Source: Rhyacophila brunnea (taxonomy: Eukaryota; Arthropoda; Insecta; Trichoptera; Rhyacophilidae). Taken from it: a stretch of DNA of 64,000 bases. The stretch is taken from NCBI GenBank assembly GCA_022495005.1, contig JAGYXB010001104.1, forward strand, positions 930,001 to 994,000, read 5' to 3'. The notes beneath the pieces were generated by a model. That model worked only from the letters and a program-made list of their open reading frames with translations, was not told where the DNA came from and made no database searches. Position 1 is the stretch's first letter. Each line of letters starts with the position of its first letter. A program made the translations under genes and the position numbers. Positions 11,160 through 22,400 of this stretch are shown piece by piece.

Positions 11160-12423
11160 GTATGATATCTATCTACTGCCAATTCTGTATAAGGTTTTCA
11201 CGAAAATACTCTCAAACCGTCTCGAAACAGTTCTAGAGGAGAACCAACCAAGAGAGCAAGCCGGATTCAGAAGAGGCTACAGTACTATGGATCATATACA
11301 GGTCGTCAGGGAAATCATAGAGCGCTACCAGGAATACAAATATCTTGGTTTTATAGACTAAGAAAAGGCGTTTGATTCCATCAAAAAATTCTCAATTATA
11401 GACGCCCTTAGCAACCAAGGAATTTCCAGACGCTACAAAAACATATTGAACAGTATATACAGTGATGCCACAGCATGCGTGAAACTCCACAAACGGTCGT
11501 GTAAATTCCCCATTAACAAAGGTGTCCGGCAAGGTGATACCATTTCACCTAAACTATTCACCGCTACTCTTGAGGACTTATTTAGGAAACTTGATTGGGA
11601 GGAAAAAGGTGTTCCAATTAATGGAGAGCACCTCAGTCACCTGCGCTTTGCAGATGATATTGTTATACTCTCACAAGACCCGAAAGACCTCCAAGGTAGA
11701 ATGCAAGAACTCGCGGATGTCAGTCAAACGGTCAGTCTAAAGATAAATGTCTCAAAGACAAAAGTGATGAGGAACTGTTTTTCAGACCCTGCGATTATCT
11801 GTATTAATGGCACCCAACTCGAGCAAGTCAGCAGCTACGTCTATCTCGGACAGCAGGTGTCCATAGACGGAAGCATGCACGATGAAATTGCTCGAAGAAC
11901 AAAGCTGGGTGGAGTGCTTTCGGACGTCTGAATAGTATCTTCAAGAGTGACCTACCATTATGTCTTAAACGTAGGGTGTTCAACCAATGTGTGCTACCCG
12001 TGCTCACATATGGCTGCGAGACGTGGACCCTCAACACGAGAGATGTCCAAAGGCTAAGAGTCGCACAGCGAGGCATGGAGAGGTGTATGTTGGGCATCAC
12101 GCGAAAGGACCGTAAGAGAAACGAATGGGTTAGGAAGCAGACAGGAGTACGCGATGTAATAGACGTTGCCAAACAGCTGAAATGGAGATGGGCGGGGCAC
12201 ATTGCTCGCCGAAAGGACGGCCGCTGGACAAATGCCGTCATCCAGTGGTACCCAAGGGGTACGAAACGGCCACAGGGTCGCCCTAAAAGCCGCTGGATTG
12301 ACGAACTGGTAAAGTTCGGCGGAAATACGTGGCAGCGAACGACACAGGACCGAGAGAGTTGGAGAAAGCTTGGGGAGGCCTTCATCCAGCAGTGGATTGA
12401 CCCCGGCTGATGATGACTAACGT
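11160..12423 (+). pseudogene. RTE-like non-LTR retrotransposon, 5'-truncated reverse transcriptase
   Basis: The reading starts inside the RT domain at LPILYKVFTKILSNRLE and keeps QAGFRRGYSTMDH, GVRQGDTISPKLF and the catalytic LRFADDIVIL box. A TAG replaces the residue in 'FID-x-EKAFDS' (about 11359). One frameshift near 11910 leads into the C-terminal part with VLPVLTYGCETWTLN, WRWAGHIARR and GRPKSRWIDEL, the usual tail of RTE/BovB-like elements in insects. The endonuclease domain is absent, as expected of 5' truncation during target-primed insertion. It ends in TGATGATGACTAA, the kind of short-repeat tail RTE elements have. Confidence 0.85.
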
Positions 12424-12605
12424 ATGTTCGTAGGTAATTTAATAAACCGGTAGTGACGAACTGGTAAAGTTCGGCGGAAATACGTGGCAGCGAACGACAC
12501 AGGACCGAGAGAGTTGGAGAAAGCTTGGGGAGGCCTTCATCCAGCAGTGGATTGACCCCGGCTGATGATGACTAACGTATGTTCGTAGGTAATTTAATAA
12601 ACCGG
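12296..12605 (+). repeat. 155-bp tandem duplication of the RTE 3' end
   Basis: The sequence from GACGAACTGG (12300) to AATAAACCGG (12450) is repeated almost without change at 12455-12605. The unit holds the last 41 codons of the retrotransposon plus its 3' tail, so the duplication arose after or during insertion and is recent. Confidence 0.9.
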
Positions 12606-12631
12606 AAGCAAAAACAATACTTCGGTACAAA

Positions 12632-13010
12632 TTAGAGGTGGGGAAACTGGCCGATTTTGAACATGGTTACTACCCTCCCAATTGGCATATCTAATGGCAG
12701 GTTAGTTCTGCACCGTGGGAGAACAAACAACGGATACCCTCGATTCCTAAGGTAATTATCAGAGACACACAAGCCAATACCACCAAGAATGGTAGAGTTC
12801 ACATTTACGCCGCGTATAAGTCTGAAAAAATATGTAGCTAAATAAAGATCCCTTCTAAATTTTAAGCTACAGTATGTAAGCATCCCTAAGAGAAAATCAG
12901 TCGGATAGAGCCACGGATAATATCTATACAGCCGAAAGTAAAGGAGTCTTAAAAATTTCTTTTGGACTCTCTCCACCATAAGGCCGTACTTCAACTAATG
13001 CGGGGCACAA
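12632..13010 (-). pseudogene. jockey/CR1-like retrotransposon C-terminal relic
   Basis: The minus-strand frame reads VERVQKKFLRLLYFRLY, then LKFRRDLYLATYFFRLI and YPLFVLPRCRTN. This is the segment downstream of the RT domain in jockey-like elements ('VQKKFLR..', 'RR....L..L..L', 'PRCRTN'). The RT catalytic part is absent and the open frame ends after 120 codons. It faces the RTE relic next to it. Confidence 0.65.
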
Positions 13011-13208
13011 ACGAAATATCAATAAGTCTCAAAACTTGTTTCAAAATACTTACTAGTATTTGGAATACTATATAGAGCGTTTGGCGTGCATATGCGACAT
13101 AAGTCTCATACTCAACTGGAACTAAAACTTAACTCCATATTAGTATTTGAAGTATCGGCTTCAATAGAATCGCTAAAAATCCACCGCAATTTCGCAATGT
13201 CCTATGTA

Positions 13209-14497
13209 CGAGGGTGGGTCAATAAGTCCTTAGAAAAGCCGACAGGTGGCGCGACTAGTACTGTAAGCGATTTGTTTTCATGCAGCGGCACTACCGATTC
13301 AGTATGCTGCGAAGTTTCAATCAGATTGGTCGGGTTGTTGTGTGTTTCTCGTACATTTAAAAAGCTTGTGGAAAACGGAAAAATGGAGAAAATTGAGTTT
13401 AGAGCTGTTATTAAACATTTTAATATAAAAGGGTTAACAGCAAAGGAAATAAAAAATGAGTTGGATTTAGTTCACGGCATATCTGCTCCTTCACTTGCAA
13501 CTATTTATAACTGGTTAAATGAATTTAAACGTGGTCGTACATCAACAAAGGATGAACCACGCTCAGGACGTCCTGTAGAGGTGACTACACCAGAAATGAT
13601 CAATAAAATCCACGATATGGTGTTAAGTGACCGAAGATTAAAGTTGAGTGAGATAATTGAGGTTACAGGGATCTCAAAAGGTAGCGTCATTTCTATTTTA
13701 CATGACAAATTGGGCATGAAAAATATTTCTGCAAGATGGGTGCCGCGTTTGCTCACAGTCGACAATAAACGCAATAGGGTGGTGGCCTCTAAAGCCCTGT
13801 TGTCGCTCATGCAACGCAATCCGGATGAATTCTTTCGTCGCTTTGTGACTGTAGATGAAACATGGATACACCACTATACTCCCGAGACGAAAGAACAGTC
13901 AAAGCAGTGGATTGCGAAAGGCAAACCATGTCCAAAGAAGGCGAAAACCGTAAAATCAGCTGGTAAGGTTATGGCTACTGTATTTTGGGATGCACGTGGA
14001 ATTATTTTCGTTGACTATTTGGAAAAAGGAAAAACAATAACAGGGGATTATTATGCATCTTTATTGGACCAGCTAAAAAACAAAATTGAAGAAAAACGGC
14101 CTCATTTAAACAGGAAAAAAATCCTCTTTCATCAGGACAATGCCCGTGTTCACACATGTTTACGATCAATGGCTAAAATTGAAGAATTGAAGTTCGAATT
14201 GGTCGACCACCCACCGTATTCGCCAGATTTAGCCCCCAGTGACTTTTTCCTTTTCCCAAACTTAAAAAAATGGCTAAGTGGACAACGTTTTTTTTCAAAT
14301 GAACAAGTCATCGATCGGACAAATGCTTATTTTGAGGACCTTCCGAAAACTTATTTTTCTGACGGTTTAAAAAAAATTGAGAAACGTCTAACCAAGTGTA
14401 TTGAGCTCCAAGGAGATTATGTTGAGAAATAAAAAAAAAATACAAAAATAAAAACTGTTTTAATGCTTTTTTCTAAGGAATTATTGACCCACCCTCG
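13209..14497 (+). mobile_element. mariner transposon, complete
   Basis: Terminal inverted repeats start CGAGGGTGGGTCAATAAG. The right copy differs at one base in the first 28. TA target duplications lie at 13207-13208 and 14498-14499. The 1289-bp length and one uninterrupted transposase frame fit a full-length, little-mutated mariner. Low divergence between the ends points to recent insertion. Confidence 0.95.
13383..14432 (+). CDS. mariner transposase, apparently intact
   Basis: Cut-and-paste transposase of 349 residues, the usual mariner length. I start it at the ATG at 13383 (MEKIEFRAVIKHF); the open frame upstream includes the inverted repeat and flanking DNA. An N-terminal paired helix-turn-helix region (about 1-110) holds the linker GRTSTKDEPRSGRP. 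WVPRLLT (about 119-125) corresponds to the mariner WVPHEL motif. The catalytic triad is D158 (VTVDETW), D252 (HQDNARVH) and D287 (YSPDLAPSDFF), spaced D,D34D as in true mariners. No stop or frameshift interrupts it. It should bind the ends of its own element and could mobilise related MITEs. Activity is inferred from integrity only. Confidence 0.93.
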   Translation: MEKIEFRAVIKHFNIKGLTAKEIKNELDLVHGISAPSLATIYNWLNEFKRGRTSTKDEPRSGRPVEVTTPEMINKIHDMVLSDRRLKLSEIIEVTGISKGSVISILHDKLGMKNISARWVPRLLTVDNKRNRVVASKALLSLMQRNPDEFFRRFVTVDETWIHHYTPETKEQSKQWIAKGKPCPKKAKTVKSAGKVMATVFWDARGIIFVDYLEKGKTITGDYYASLLDQLKNKIEEKRPHLNRKKILFHQDNARVHTCLRSMAKIEELKFELVDHPPYSPDLAPSDFFLFPNLKKWLSGQRFFSNEQVIDRTNAYFEDLPKTYFSDGLKKIEKRLTKCIELQGDYVEK

Positions 14498-14499
14498 TA

Positions 14500-15982
14500 T
14501 TATAAAATTTTAAACACATTTTAAATTTATGAGTTGTTTTTATGTAATGTTATAATATTCTTGTTAAGATAAAATGAATAACAATGATTTTTTTATTTTA
14601 TACTGCAGTCAACTCACCACATTTCCGAGGGAATATGCTGCTACAGAAAATTTATGACCTATTGTTCATACATAAGATGATGTCACTCACATGCATAGAC
14701 TAATAAATTAAAATATAATTGTATTCAAGTGCTATCTCGCTCGCGCGCATTTAATGTCAATAGTATTAAAAGTCTACCAACTAGCCAGCGACTCGCGTTG
14801 TAGGTTTTTTGGAACAAGTTTATTGGGCCACACGTACTGAGTATGGGTAGTTTCATCCGAGTACACAAACTGGTGACAGTATTTCCGACTTACCTCTAGT
14901 ACAAATGTATTTTTAATAATGTATATTCTCGCTCTAAAATCTTGTTTACATTAGATTTCACTTCACTCAGTTTGAATAATATTATAATATGTATTTCATT
15001 TTGATTATAATGTCATCTTTCCCTATTAAGTACCCCGCATACTACTTACTGCGCTTCGTCGCTTTTTAGTGTGGATACACAGTACAATGACTGATTTTGA
15101 GGGCTCCCGATAAAAAATAAATTTTTATTTTAACAATTATTATTATTGAGGATGAAAGTAACGCCACATCAGCGGTTTATATCTTATAAACGGATATATT
15201 ATGTACGAGTACGACATAGATCTTTGTCACTAATAAATATGATTATTGTGTTATCGAAACCGGGGCCAACTCAAAACATGCATGTTTGAGGGGTTATGTG
15301 AAGGGCCACTTTGAAACTAACAAGTTTTAGGGATTTTGTTATGCTTTGGGTAATATTAAAAAAAATTATATAGGTACTTACCTATATATTTATAGGTAAG
15401 ATTTCGGTATGTTAATTTTAATGATTGCGTGCATATGTTAAATAAAGAACGGTGACTGAATTTGAACTGTTTTGAGGCGCCCTTTAAATTATTTTGACGG
15501 ATCGATTGCATCACATGCGTCAAAGAAAATCGCCATTGGGCGCGAAATCGCGGTAGGTAGTTTTCCAGTCATAATTATTTGTGATGTGTTATCACTACTT
15601 CTATGTTGAATAGGTTACTCACCCTAATTAAATAATAACTTACCCTAATAAACGTTAATCCACATAAATAAAATTGCAGGTGCAGCATTCAAATTGATTT
15701 AAGTCGAAATCATGTATGGCCAAAATCCCGAAAGCTGATATCTCGAGTCATAAACAAATTTTTTTTTTTCAGAATATCGGTATTCAGGATTTCATCTGGC
15801 ACCGCATTCAAATAGCTAGACAGGTAGGTATTCAATGTTGGTACATAGATTACCTAGGTACCTATAAACGGCTAAAAATCATACATCTATAATAACAATG
15901 CATACCTAGATAGTACCTACGTAAGACGAGGCTGTATAAAATAATTTACCTGTCTACTTTACTTTATTTTCAGCACGCAGTT
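14500..15982. other. non-coding, nothing recognised
   Basis: AT-rich, no open frame of note, no repeat shared with the rest of the window that I could see. Confidence 0.5.
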
Positions 15983-16430
15983 TCTTACGTAGGCGAAGTC
16001 GATGCAAACGCGGTTCGAAGCGATATTAAAGTGATGCGAAGCGGCTACGTTGTCCTGCGTGGCCAGTCACCAGACAGCAGAGTCATTCATCGCACATTCA
16101 TCATGGACGGATGCAAGGGCTTTTTTTTTTTTTTTTGAAAACTCAATTTTTAATATGAAATTTTACAGAATTATCTACCCCAAAGAAGTCAAACTAATAT
16201 TATATATTTAGAAAGGCACGTTCATGGAGAATTTCATAATTTATATATGAAGATATTCAACGAGTATTCGCAGCTCGCCGCGTTCATTCGCGCAAAAATA
16301 TCAAACCAACTGATCGCATCGCTGAAGCCACGCGCCGCTTCGCATCACTCGCCGAGTATTATCTGCATGTAGGCCACTCCATGTTTTTGATATTCCTGTG
16401 CCGCGCCGCATCGACTTCGCCCACGTAAGA
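15983..16430. repeat. inverted-repeat element rich in GATGCGAAGCGGC
   Basis: TCTTACGTAGGCGAAGTCGA at the left returns inverted at 16408-16430. A second inverted pair (GTGATGCGAAGCGGC at about 16031, inverse at about 16336) lies inside, so the GC-rich ends can fold on themselves. The centre is AT-rich with a run of T (16122-16136). No coding sequence and no clear target duplication. Confidence 0.6.
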
Positions 16431-17605
16431 CGCCACCTAAAGGATTTCGACACTTACGTGAGAGCCAACATTGAGATCAGTGACCTACAACCAAACACAG
16501 TAGGGACAATAGTTGTTCTTGTACTAATTCAATGGCGCGTACAGTTTTCGACCAAGGGCCATGGGTAAATAAATACCTAAAGCGTAATTTATTAATGTTA
16601 GATATTTTTTTAGTAAAAAAATCCAAAAAGATCGAAAACAAATAAAATATTTTTACTACTGCGGAAATTATTGAGTAGTAGTATAAAAATATTACTGAAC
16701 TAGAAATACAAATTATTTCAATAAAACATGTCATTATTTTTAGGTTTTAAATTAGTAGCAAGAATGGGCACGCACATAGCTCACGATTCAGCGAACCCCC
16801 CCCCTCACCCCCTGTGTGAGCACCTGAACAAAAAAAGATTTTTAAAATTATTGATCTTTGGTTATTTTTTTAATAATTGTCATCGATGAGAAAGCTTGTT
16901 CACATTAATTAATTATATAGTGAAGTAGATACTTCCAGAACGGTAAAGATATAGTTATGAAAAATTACTTGGGGATACCTTTCAATTAGAAAGATTTTCC
17001 AGAACCGGATAGGTAAGTCCATATTATTATCTTGTTCACAAAGCAGCGTTGAAAAAATATTCATCACCGAGAGACATTAAATTTTAAAACAAAGGTTTCT
17101 ATTTGTAAGTCTACATGGATTACCAAAGAGTGATACATTATTTCAATAAAATGAGACTCAAATGATTTTTTTAGTTTTTTTATATCGCACCCCTAGTCAG
17201 ATACTGCTGTAACGCTGTAAGTCTGAAATGGTCGTTTTATAGTTATGGATATTGTTGGATTCGTTTTTTTTTGGTTTGTTAATAAAATACTGTTATCTCA
17301 AACTCAAGAGAAAAAGCATTTAATATAGTAGTATCTATATTACCTTCCGAAAACTGTTAATAAAATAGTGTTGTAACTGGTAACTTAAGTTATGACAGTA
17401 TTTTACAAGAAGCTATCTAAAAAACTAAAACAATGTTTCAAAAAAAAAAAATACTGTTGTAACTCTGGAAAAATGGTAAATCCGTGGACCATTGGATAAG
17501 TTCTTCTTGATTGACACCAGACAGCTTTAAAAACTGCTTAAAACATTCCACATGGTAACTTTTTTGATGTGGCATAAGCATTCGTGTGGATCTATTCTAT
17601 ACTAA
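16431..17605. other. non-coding, nothing recognised
   Basis: AT-rich sequence with a C-run at about 16796. No exon or RNA gene recognised. Confidence 0.5.
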
Positions 17606-17645
17606 TCGACCGCTAAAGTGATAAATATTATCAAACTTAGGGTTT
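17606..17645. repeat. single arm of the CGACCGCTAAAGTGATA MITE
   Basis: Matches the right arm of the element at 2388-2474 (TCGACCGCTAAAGTGATA followed by AATATTATC). The second arm is missing. Confidence 0.6.
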
Positions 17646-17830
17646 AACACTTATTGTAACAATTACAAAAGATGTTTGTAATTGTTGCAATAAATTGATG
17701 ACACATTGTATTTGCACAGATTTTAATTTGAAAGAATTGTATCTGAAATTTGGTAGGCACATCTATATGATCGGAAACGAAATTAATGAAAATCAAATTT
17801 TTTATTTTAAATTTTTATATTTTTCCTCCA

Positions 17831-17972
17831 TACATTTCATATTTCGTAATCCGATTTTCGGTCACATGGAATTTGTATTAACGAGGTTTTACTGTAGTAT
17901 ATACATTTCATATTTCGTAATCCGATTTTCGGTCACATGGAATTTGTATTAACGAGGTTTTACTGTAGTATA
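17831..17972. repeat. 71-bp tandem duplication containing a pogo-type terminus
   Basis: The segment from TACATTTCATATTTCG is repeated with a 71-bp period. Each unit ends TTAACGAGGTTTTACTGTAG. Read in reverse this is CAGTAAAACCTCGTTAA, the terminal repeat type of pogo/Tigger transposons. It is the debris of one element end that was then duplicated. Confidence 0.7.
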
Positions 17973-19119
17973 GACACTCTTGTCTCAGGACCTTAGGTGA
18001 ACCAAAAAAAGTCCTAATGGACAAATTATTCAGATAGTTTTCAATGACATCCCAAGGTGATGTTCATTGCATTGTTACACTATTGGCATAAATCCATAAA
18101 CTATGGAGGATGCCAATTCCACATTATAGATAAGTATAAAAGCCTGCCTGCCGTGTATGTTTGCTTGTTGCGGAAGCCTCAATTTGGACCAAGGAGATTT
18201 AAAAGGATAATAAAAAACTGATTTATTTTCTACACATTTTATTTTGCAACTACTATAATTAATTTTTTTTTCCACACTATAAATTAATTATAAACCATTC
18301 TTTATAATGTAAGAGGTTTTTAAAAACAATCATTTATAGAAATAAAGAAAACCTACCATCGATAGCTGTAATAAATTAAAAGCATGTGATATTATTGTCT
18401 TCATAAAATCATCTATGAAAAAGAAGGAAGATGGAATGAGATTTATACCAATACGTTAATTGTTCATAACAGCTTAAATATGGCATATAGCTGTTGCTGT
18501 TAATGATTATCAGTTAAACGCCAACTTCATTTACCAGCTGAGAGCAATTGGTAAACAATGAATTTAAAAAAATATACTTATATATATTTGGTTAATCAAA
18601 TAAAATTGATAATGTATAGGATTACAAAGCCAACAGTATTTTTTGATCACCCCACTGTGAGCAGGTGTCAGAATGTTTTACATGTAATAAAAAATATATT
18701 CGCGCATATTACAGTATGTGTAAACCATGTCCAATGCAATGGTCATATATAATGTCAAATGAAATCTTCAGAGAAGTACCATTTTTAGCAGGAGTGTTAT
18801 TTGATAGTCAAGTGTTTTTTTCCCCCTATGTTATATAATTTATGTAACTTTGTAAGCAATCAATTAGTACGAAATAAAATATTAAGAAAACAAACCAAGT
18901 AAATAAAATTTCAAGAGCAGAAAACATAATATAATTGGGGATGCCCAAAAATATATTTAAATTATACAAGATTTTAAAGATCTCAACAAAAAAAAACTTA
19001 TCTAACCTGATAAAAGATAAGGAATATTTTAGAATAATAATGTTGTGCAAATAATAGATGAAAATAAAGACTACAAACATGATTATAAATAAATATTCAT
19101 TTTGCTAATGAAAATACTA
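17973..19119. other. 3' flank of the RNF10-type gene
   Basis: No exon recognised. I saw no convincing AATAAA on the minus strand close to the stop at 19120, so the end of the transcript is undefined. Confidence 0.4.
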
Positions 19120-19413
19120 TTAGTCAGTTTTAGTGCGATGTTGAATTCCAGTGGTGAAGAGAACTTTGGGTTTTTGCTTCTTCTTCTTTTTGCCTGCCTT
19201 GCCGTTGGTGTGCGGTTCTTCCAACGCGTTAAAGTTATTGAGCATGGCCATGTCGATGGCTTGACTGAGGCTGACGTTGTAGGAGGGCGGGGCGCCCTCA
19301 TTGCTGTCGCTGCTCTCGGATTCATTCCGAGTTCTGGTGGGGGATGTACTCGTAACAGGATTTCTTTTGCTGGGTGTCGGTCTCGCGCCCCAATTTCCGC
19401 TGCCTGATGCCAT
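19120..19413 (-). CDS. RNF10: RNF10-type gene, last coding exon
   Basis: MASGSGNWGARPTPSKR to VSLSQAIDMAMLNNF and KKKKKQKPKVLFTTG, then stop. The acceptor TATTTAG directly follows a pogo-type transposon terminus. Confidence 0.92.
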   Translation of the reverse strand: MASGSGNWGARPTPSKRNPVTSTSPTRTRNESESSDSNEGAPPSYNVSLSQAIDMAMLNNFNALEEPHTNGKAGKKKKKQKPKVLFTTGIQHRTKTD

Positions 19414-22400
19414 CTAAATACAGTGAAACCTCATTAGTAAGAACACTGATAATTCGAAATTCGCCGTAATTCAAAATTTTCTGACAGTACGTATTATTGT
19501 GGCCATAACAAGAAAATATACGTGTTAACATGTGTTTAATTATCCTGCAGTTCCAGGATCGCATGCATGAATCAAAAAAGTTTGGAAGCTTCTAAATTTT
19601 CATGTGACAGTTGAGAATTTTTCGATCTACTTCTGCGCAGTAGAACGATAGTGGCGAACCTGCAGGTAAAAAAATTAACTACGAACGAATTTTGAAGTTA
19701 ACCGATTTTCACTACTTGTCCAATAGTACCATAAAATGACAATATCGCATCTCGCTCACTCTTGAAGAATGAGATTGAAGACACTCAGGACTTTTACGTG
19801 TAAACAGTTGTCACGATAGTTTAAAATTCACACTATTGCTGCCAGTAAATCTATGCACGTGTACAGGCACTATAAGCACCATAAGTACTTAATTATTATA
19901 TGTTTGTGAGAATGTATGTTCCCTATCGAAAATTAATATGAAACCTTTCAACGAATTGTTTACCTTAGCAAAAGACAATCCGGAAGATTGTTCTCCAAAA
20001 GATGAAGATCCAGGTGTAGAGTTGTTGTCATCGTATCTTTCATCCCAATGCCAGTCGTTGGAAGGCGGCGATGCTTCGGTTTGGGGCTGATAAGCGGGGA
20101 AGTGTTCTTCAGAATGGATGTTGAGTTTGAGGGAGGGCAGGTGCCCCATCAGAAGTTGTTCTTGCTGAGAGATGACTCGCTCGCGGCGCTTTTCATCGCG
20201 GGCCCGCCGCTGTCGCTCGCGTTTGCGTTCTTCCAAAGCGCCTACATAAAATTACATGCCATGAATTAAACACGAGGAGTTAAAGGTGTAATTTTAATGT
20301 GAGAATAAAGCTTCATTACTATGTAAGTTTTCTATTGAAATACTGGAAAAAAAATAGTGCCACCGTCAACAATCTTGTCGGTGCGCTTAATAATACTATT
20401 TTTTGATATCATAAGTAATATTCATAGCTAAAGAGAAAGTGTCGATTTGAATATCAATATAGATGGGTTGATATCTATTTCAGTAAAGCCAATGTTTTTT
20501 ACGTAAGCCATGTGAGCGAAATACATTTACATATGTGGCTAAGAGACTAAGTGCAGCACACATGAGAGGTGCAATGTGGGTGTTCTCTTTATGTGATCAT
20601 ACAACAAACACATAAACTGTTTCACATGTAAATTTATGTGGGTCAGGAGAGACAGCGTATGAGTTACAGAGACAGATAAATCAAGACAAATATATAATGT
20701 AATATTCATTGCGGTCGATGAAGGCTTCTTTTAACTCCTTCGACTCTTTCTCAGTCCTTCATACGCAAAATATTCTTTTGGAGAGGAAAGCTTTATTTGG
20801 GATCGAAGATCACTCATCTGCAATTGATCAAATGACTAAGATACAATTGGAGTGTATGGTATATCTCACTATGGCACTGTTTTCTGGAAGGGATGTTGAA
20901 ATTTTGGCAATCATAACATTTTCTGAATATGAAAAAATTTACATTCTTGTGGGGAGGGGTAAATTACAGTTCTGCAATTGATGTCACGTTCAAGAAGACG
21001 GTAGTAGTACAATGACCAAACGTGAGTGACATTGAGTATACTTGTACATACTGATGGACTGAAATGTATCCTGGCATCGGATGAGGACAGAAGAGCTCGG
21101 CAGAATTGCAAAGTTCTTCAACATAGGGCTTGAACAATATATCCACTTAGAGGAGAAAAGGCAATATGACAGCAAAACACAGTGGCCTCAGTATATAAAA
21201 AAAAAAATCTGCTTAAACATCTTTGAATATACAGCCGTGTAAATATCCAATAAAAGTGTGGGTGACAATGATAGAGCATATTCGCGAACAAAAAGTATCA
21301 TTTTTCTTTGGTAATACTTTTTTCTTCTTTAGACTCATCCGTCGCATCTCTTCCTATATGATATATTATATGTTCTGCATTTTCAAATAAACAACATGAC
21401 CTTTCAGTAATGTTTAATTGAGTAGTGAAGTAAAAAATATTCAATTAATGGTAATTTACCCCTAAACATTCTCAATGCTTCAGCGGTGACATAGGGTGGT
21501 TCAAGCTGTATCTCGACGAGATCATAGGGGCAGTGGATAGGGAGGTGCTGAAGGCAGCGCAGCCGTTTACGGGAATCCATCCCCACAGAGCCTGAAGCCC
21601 GCTTTAGCACCAGGCCGCGCAACTCTCGCGGAGCACTGCTGATTGATCCCCACGATGACTCCAAGATGTGAACGTCCAACGCATGGAGGAATGTTGTTTG
21701 TCCGTCGGCAGCTGAAAGAGGTATTTTATTAATACAAAATAGTAAAACACAAAATTGTATTTTTTGGGAAATATTATTTACTAATATGTTCATCTCACTT
21801 GTATATAAATGAAACATGTAATTATAATTTTGATTAATCAGCAGCATGATATTTTATAGTTTACCTTGATAAAAGTAGAAAAACTTGGAGAGATCATCGT
21901 CAAAGTTCTTAGCAGTGGATGTCTTTTCAGTTGTGACATCTGAAGAACTGCAGCCTTCCATATCAAATATAGGCGCATCCGGATTTAGAACGCCCTCTGC
22001 TGGTCGGTCTGTTTCATCCGGCTGGTCTTTTAGCGTCAGAAACTCAAAGTCGTCCAAGAATGAAAGGCCTCCGGAGCCGTGGCTGGTGGTCAAATCGACC
22101 AGAGGCTCTGTCTTATTGGCATCGTCAGGGGACAATGACGATTGGAAAGGGAGGATCAAACTTTCCCGCTGTTGGAGTAAATTGAGGGCTTGATTGATGA
22201 AGCAGTACTCCGGATTGTCAGATTCGACCGCGAGAAGCTTGGAAAGCTCGTCACGTTCCCTTCCGATGATTTGCATTATCTGAAAAGAATATCCAAATTT
22301 AAAACATCTGACGCAATATGCTATTAGAAATATGTATTATTAAAAATTGGTCACAGCATAGATTAACCAGGACCTCAATGCAGTTTCAAACGACATCAAT

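Noticed and set aside
11828..12385. 185-codon minus-strand frame
   Set aside because: Antisense shadow of the RTE C-terminal region.
16786..16830. C-rich block as a promoter or G-quadruplex
   Set aside because: Single interrupted C-runs with no context; nothing supports function.
17831..17972. CRISPR-like direct repeat
   Set aside because: A simple two-unit tandem duplication of transposon debris in a eukaryotic genome.
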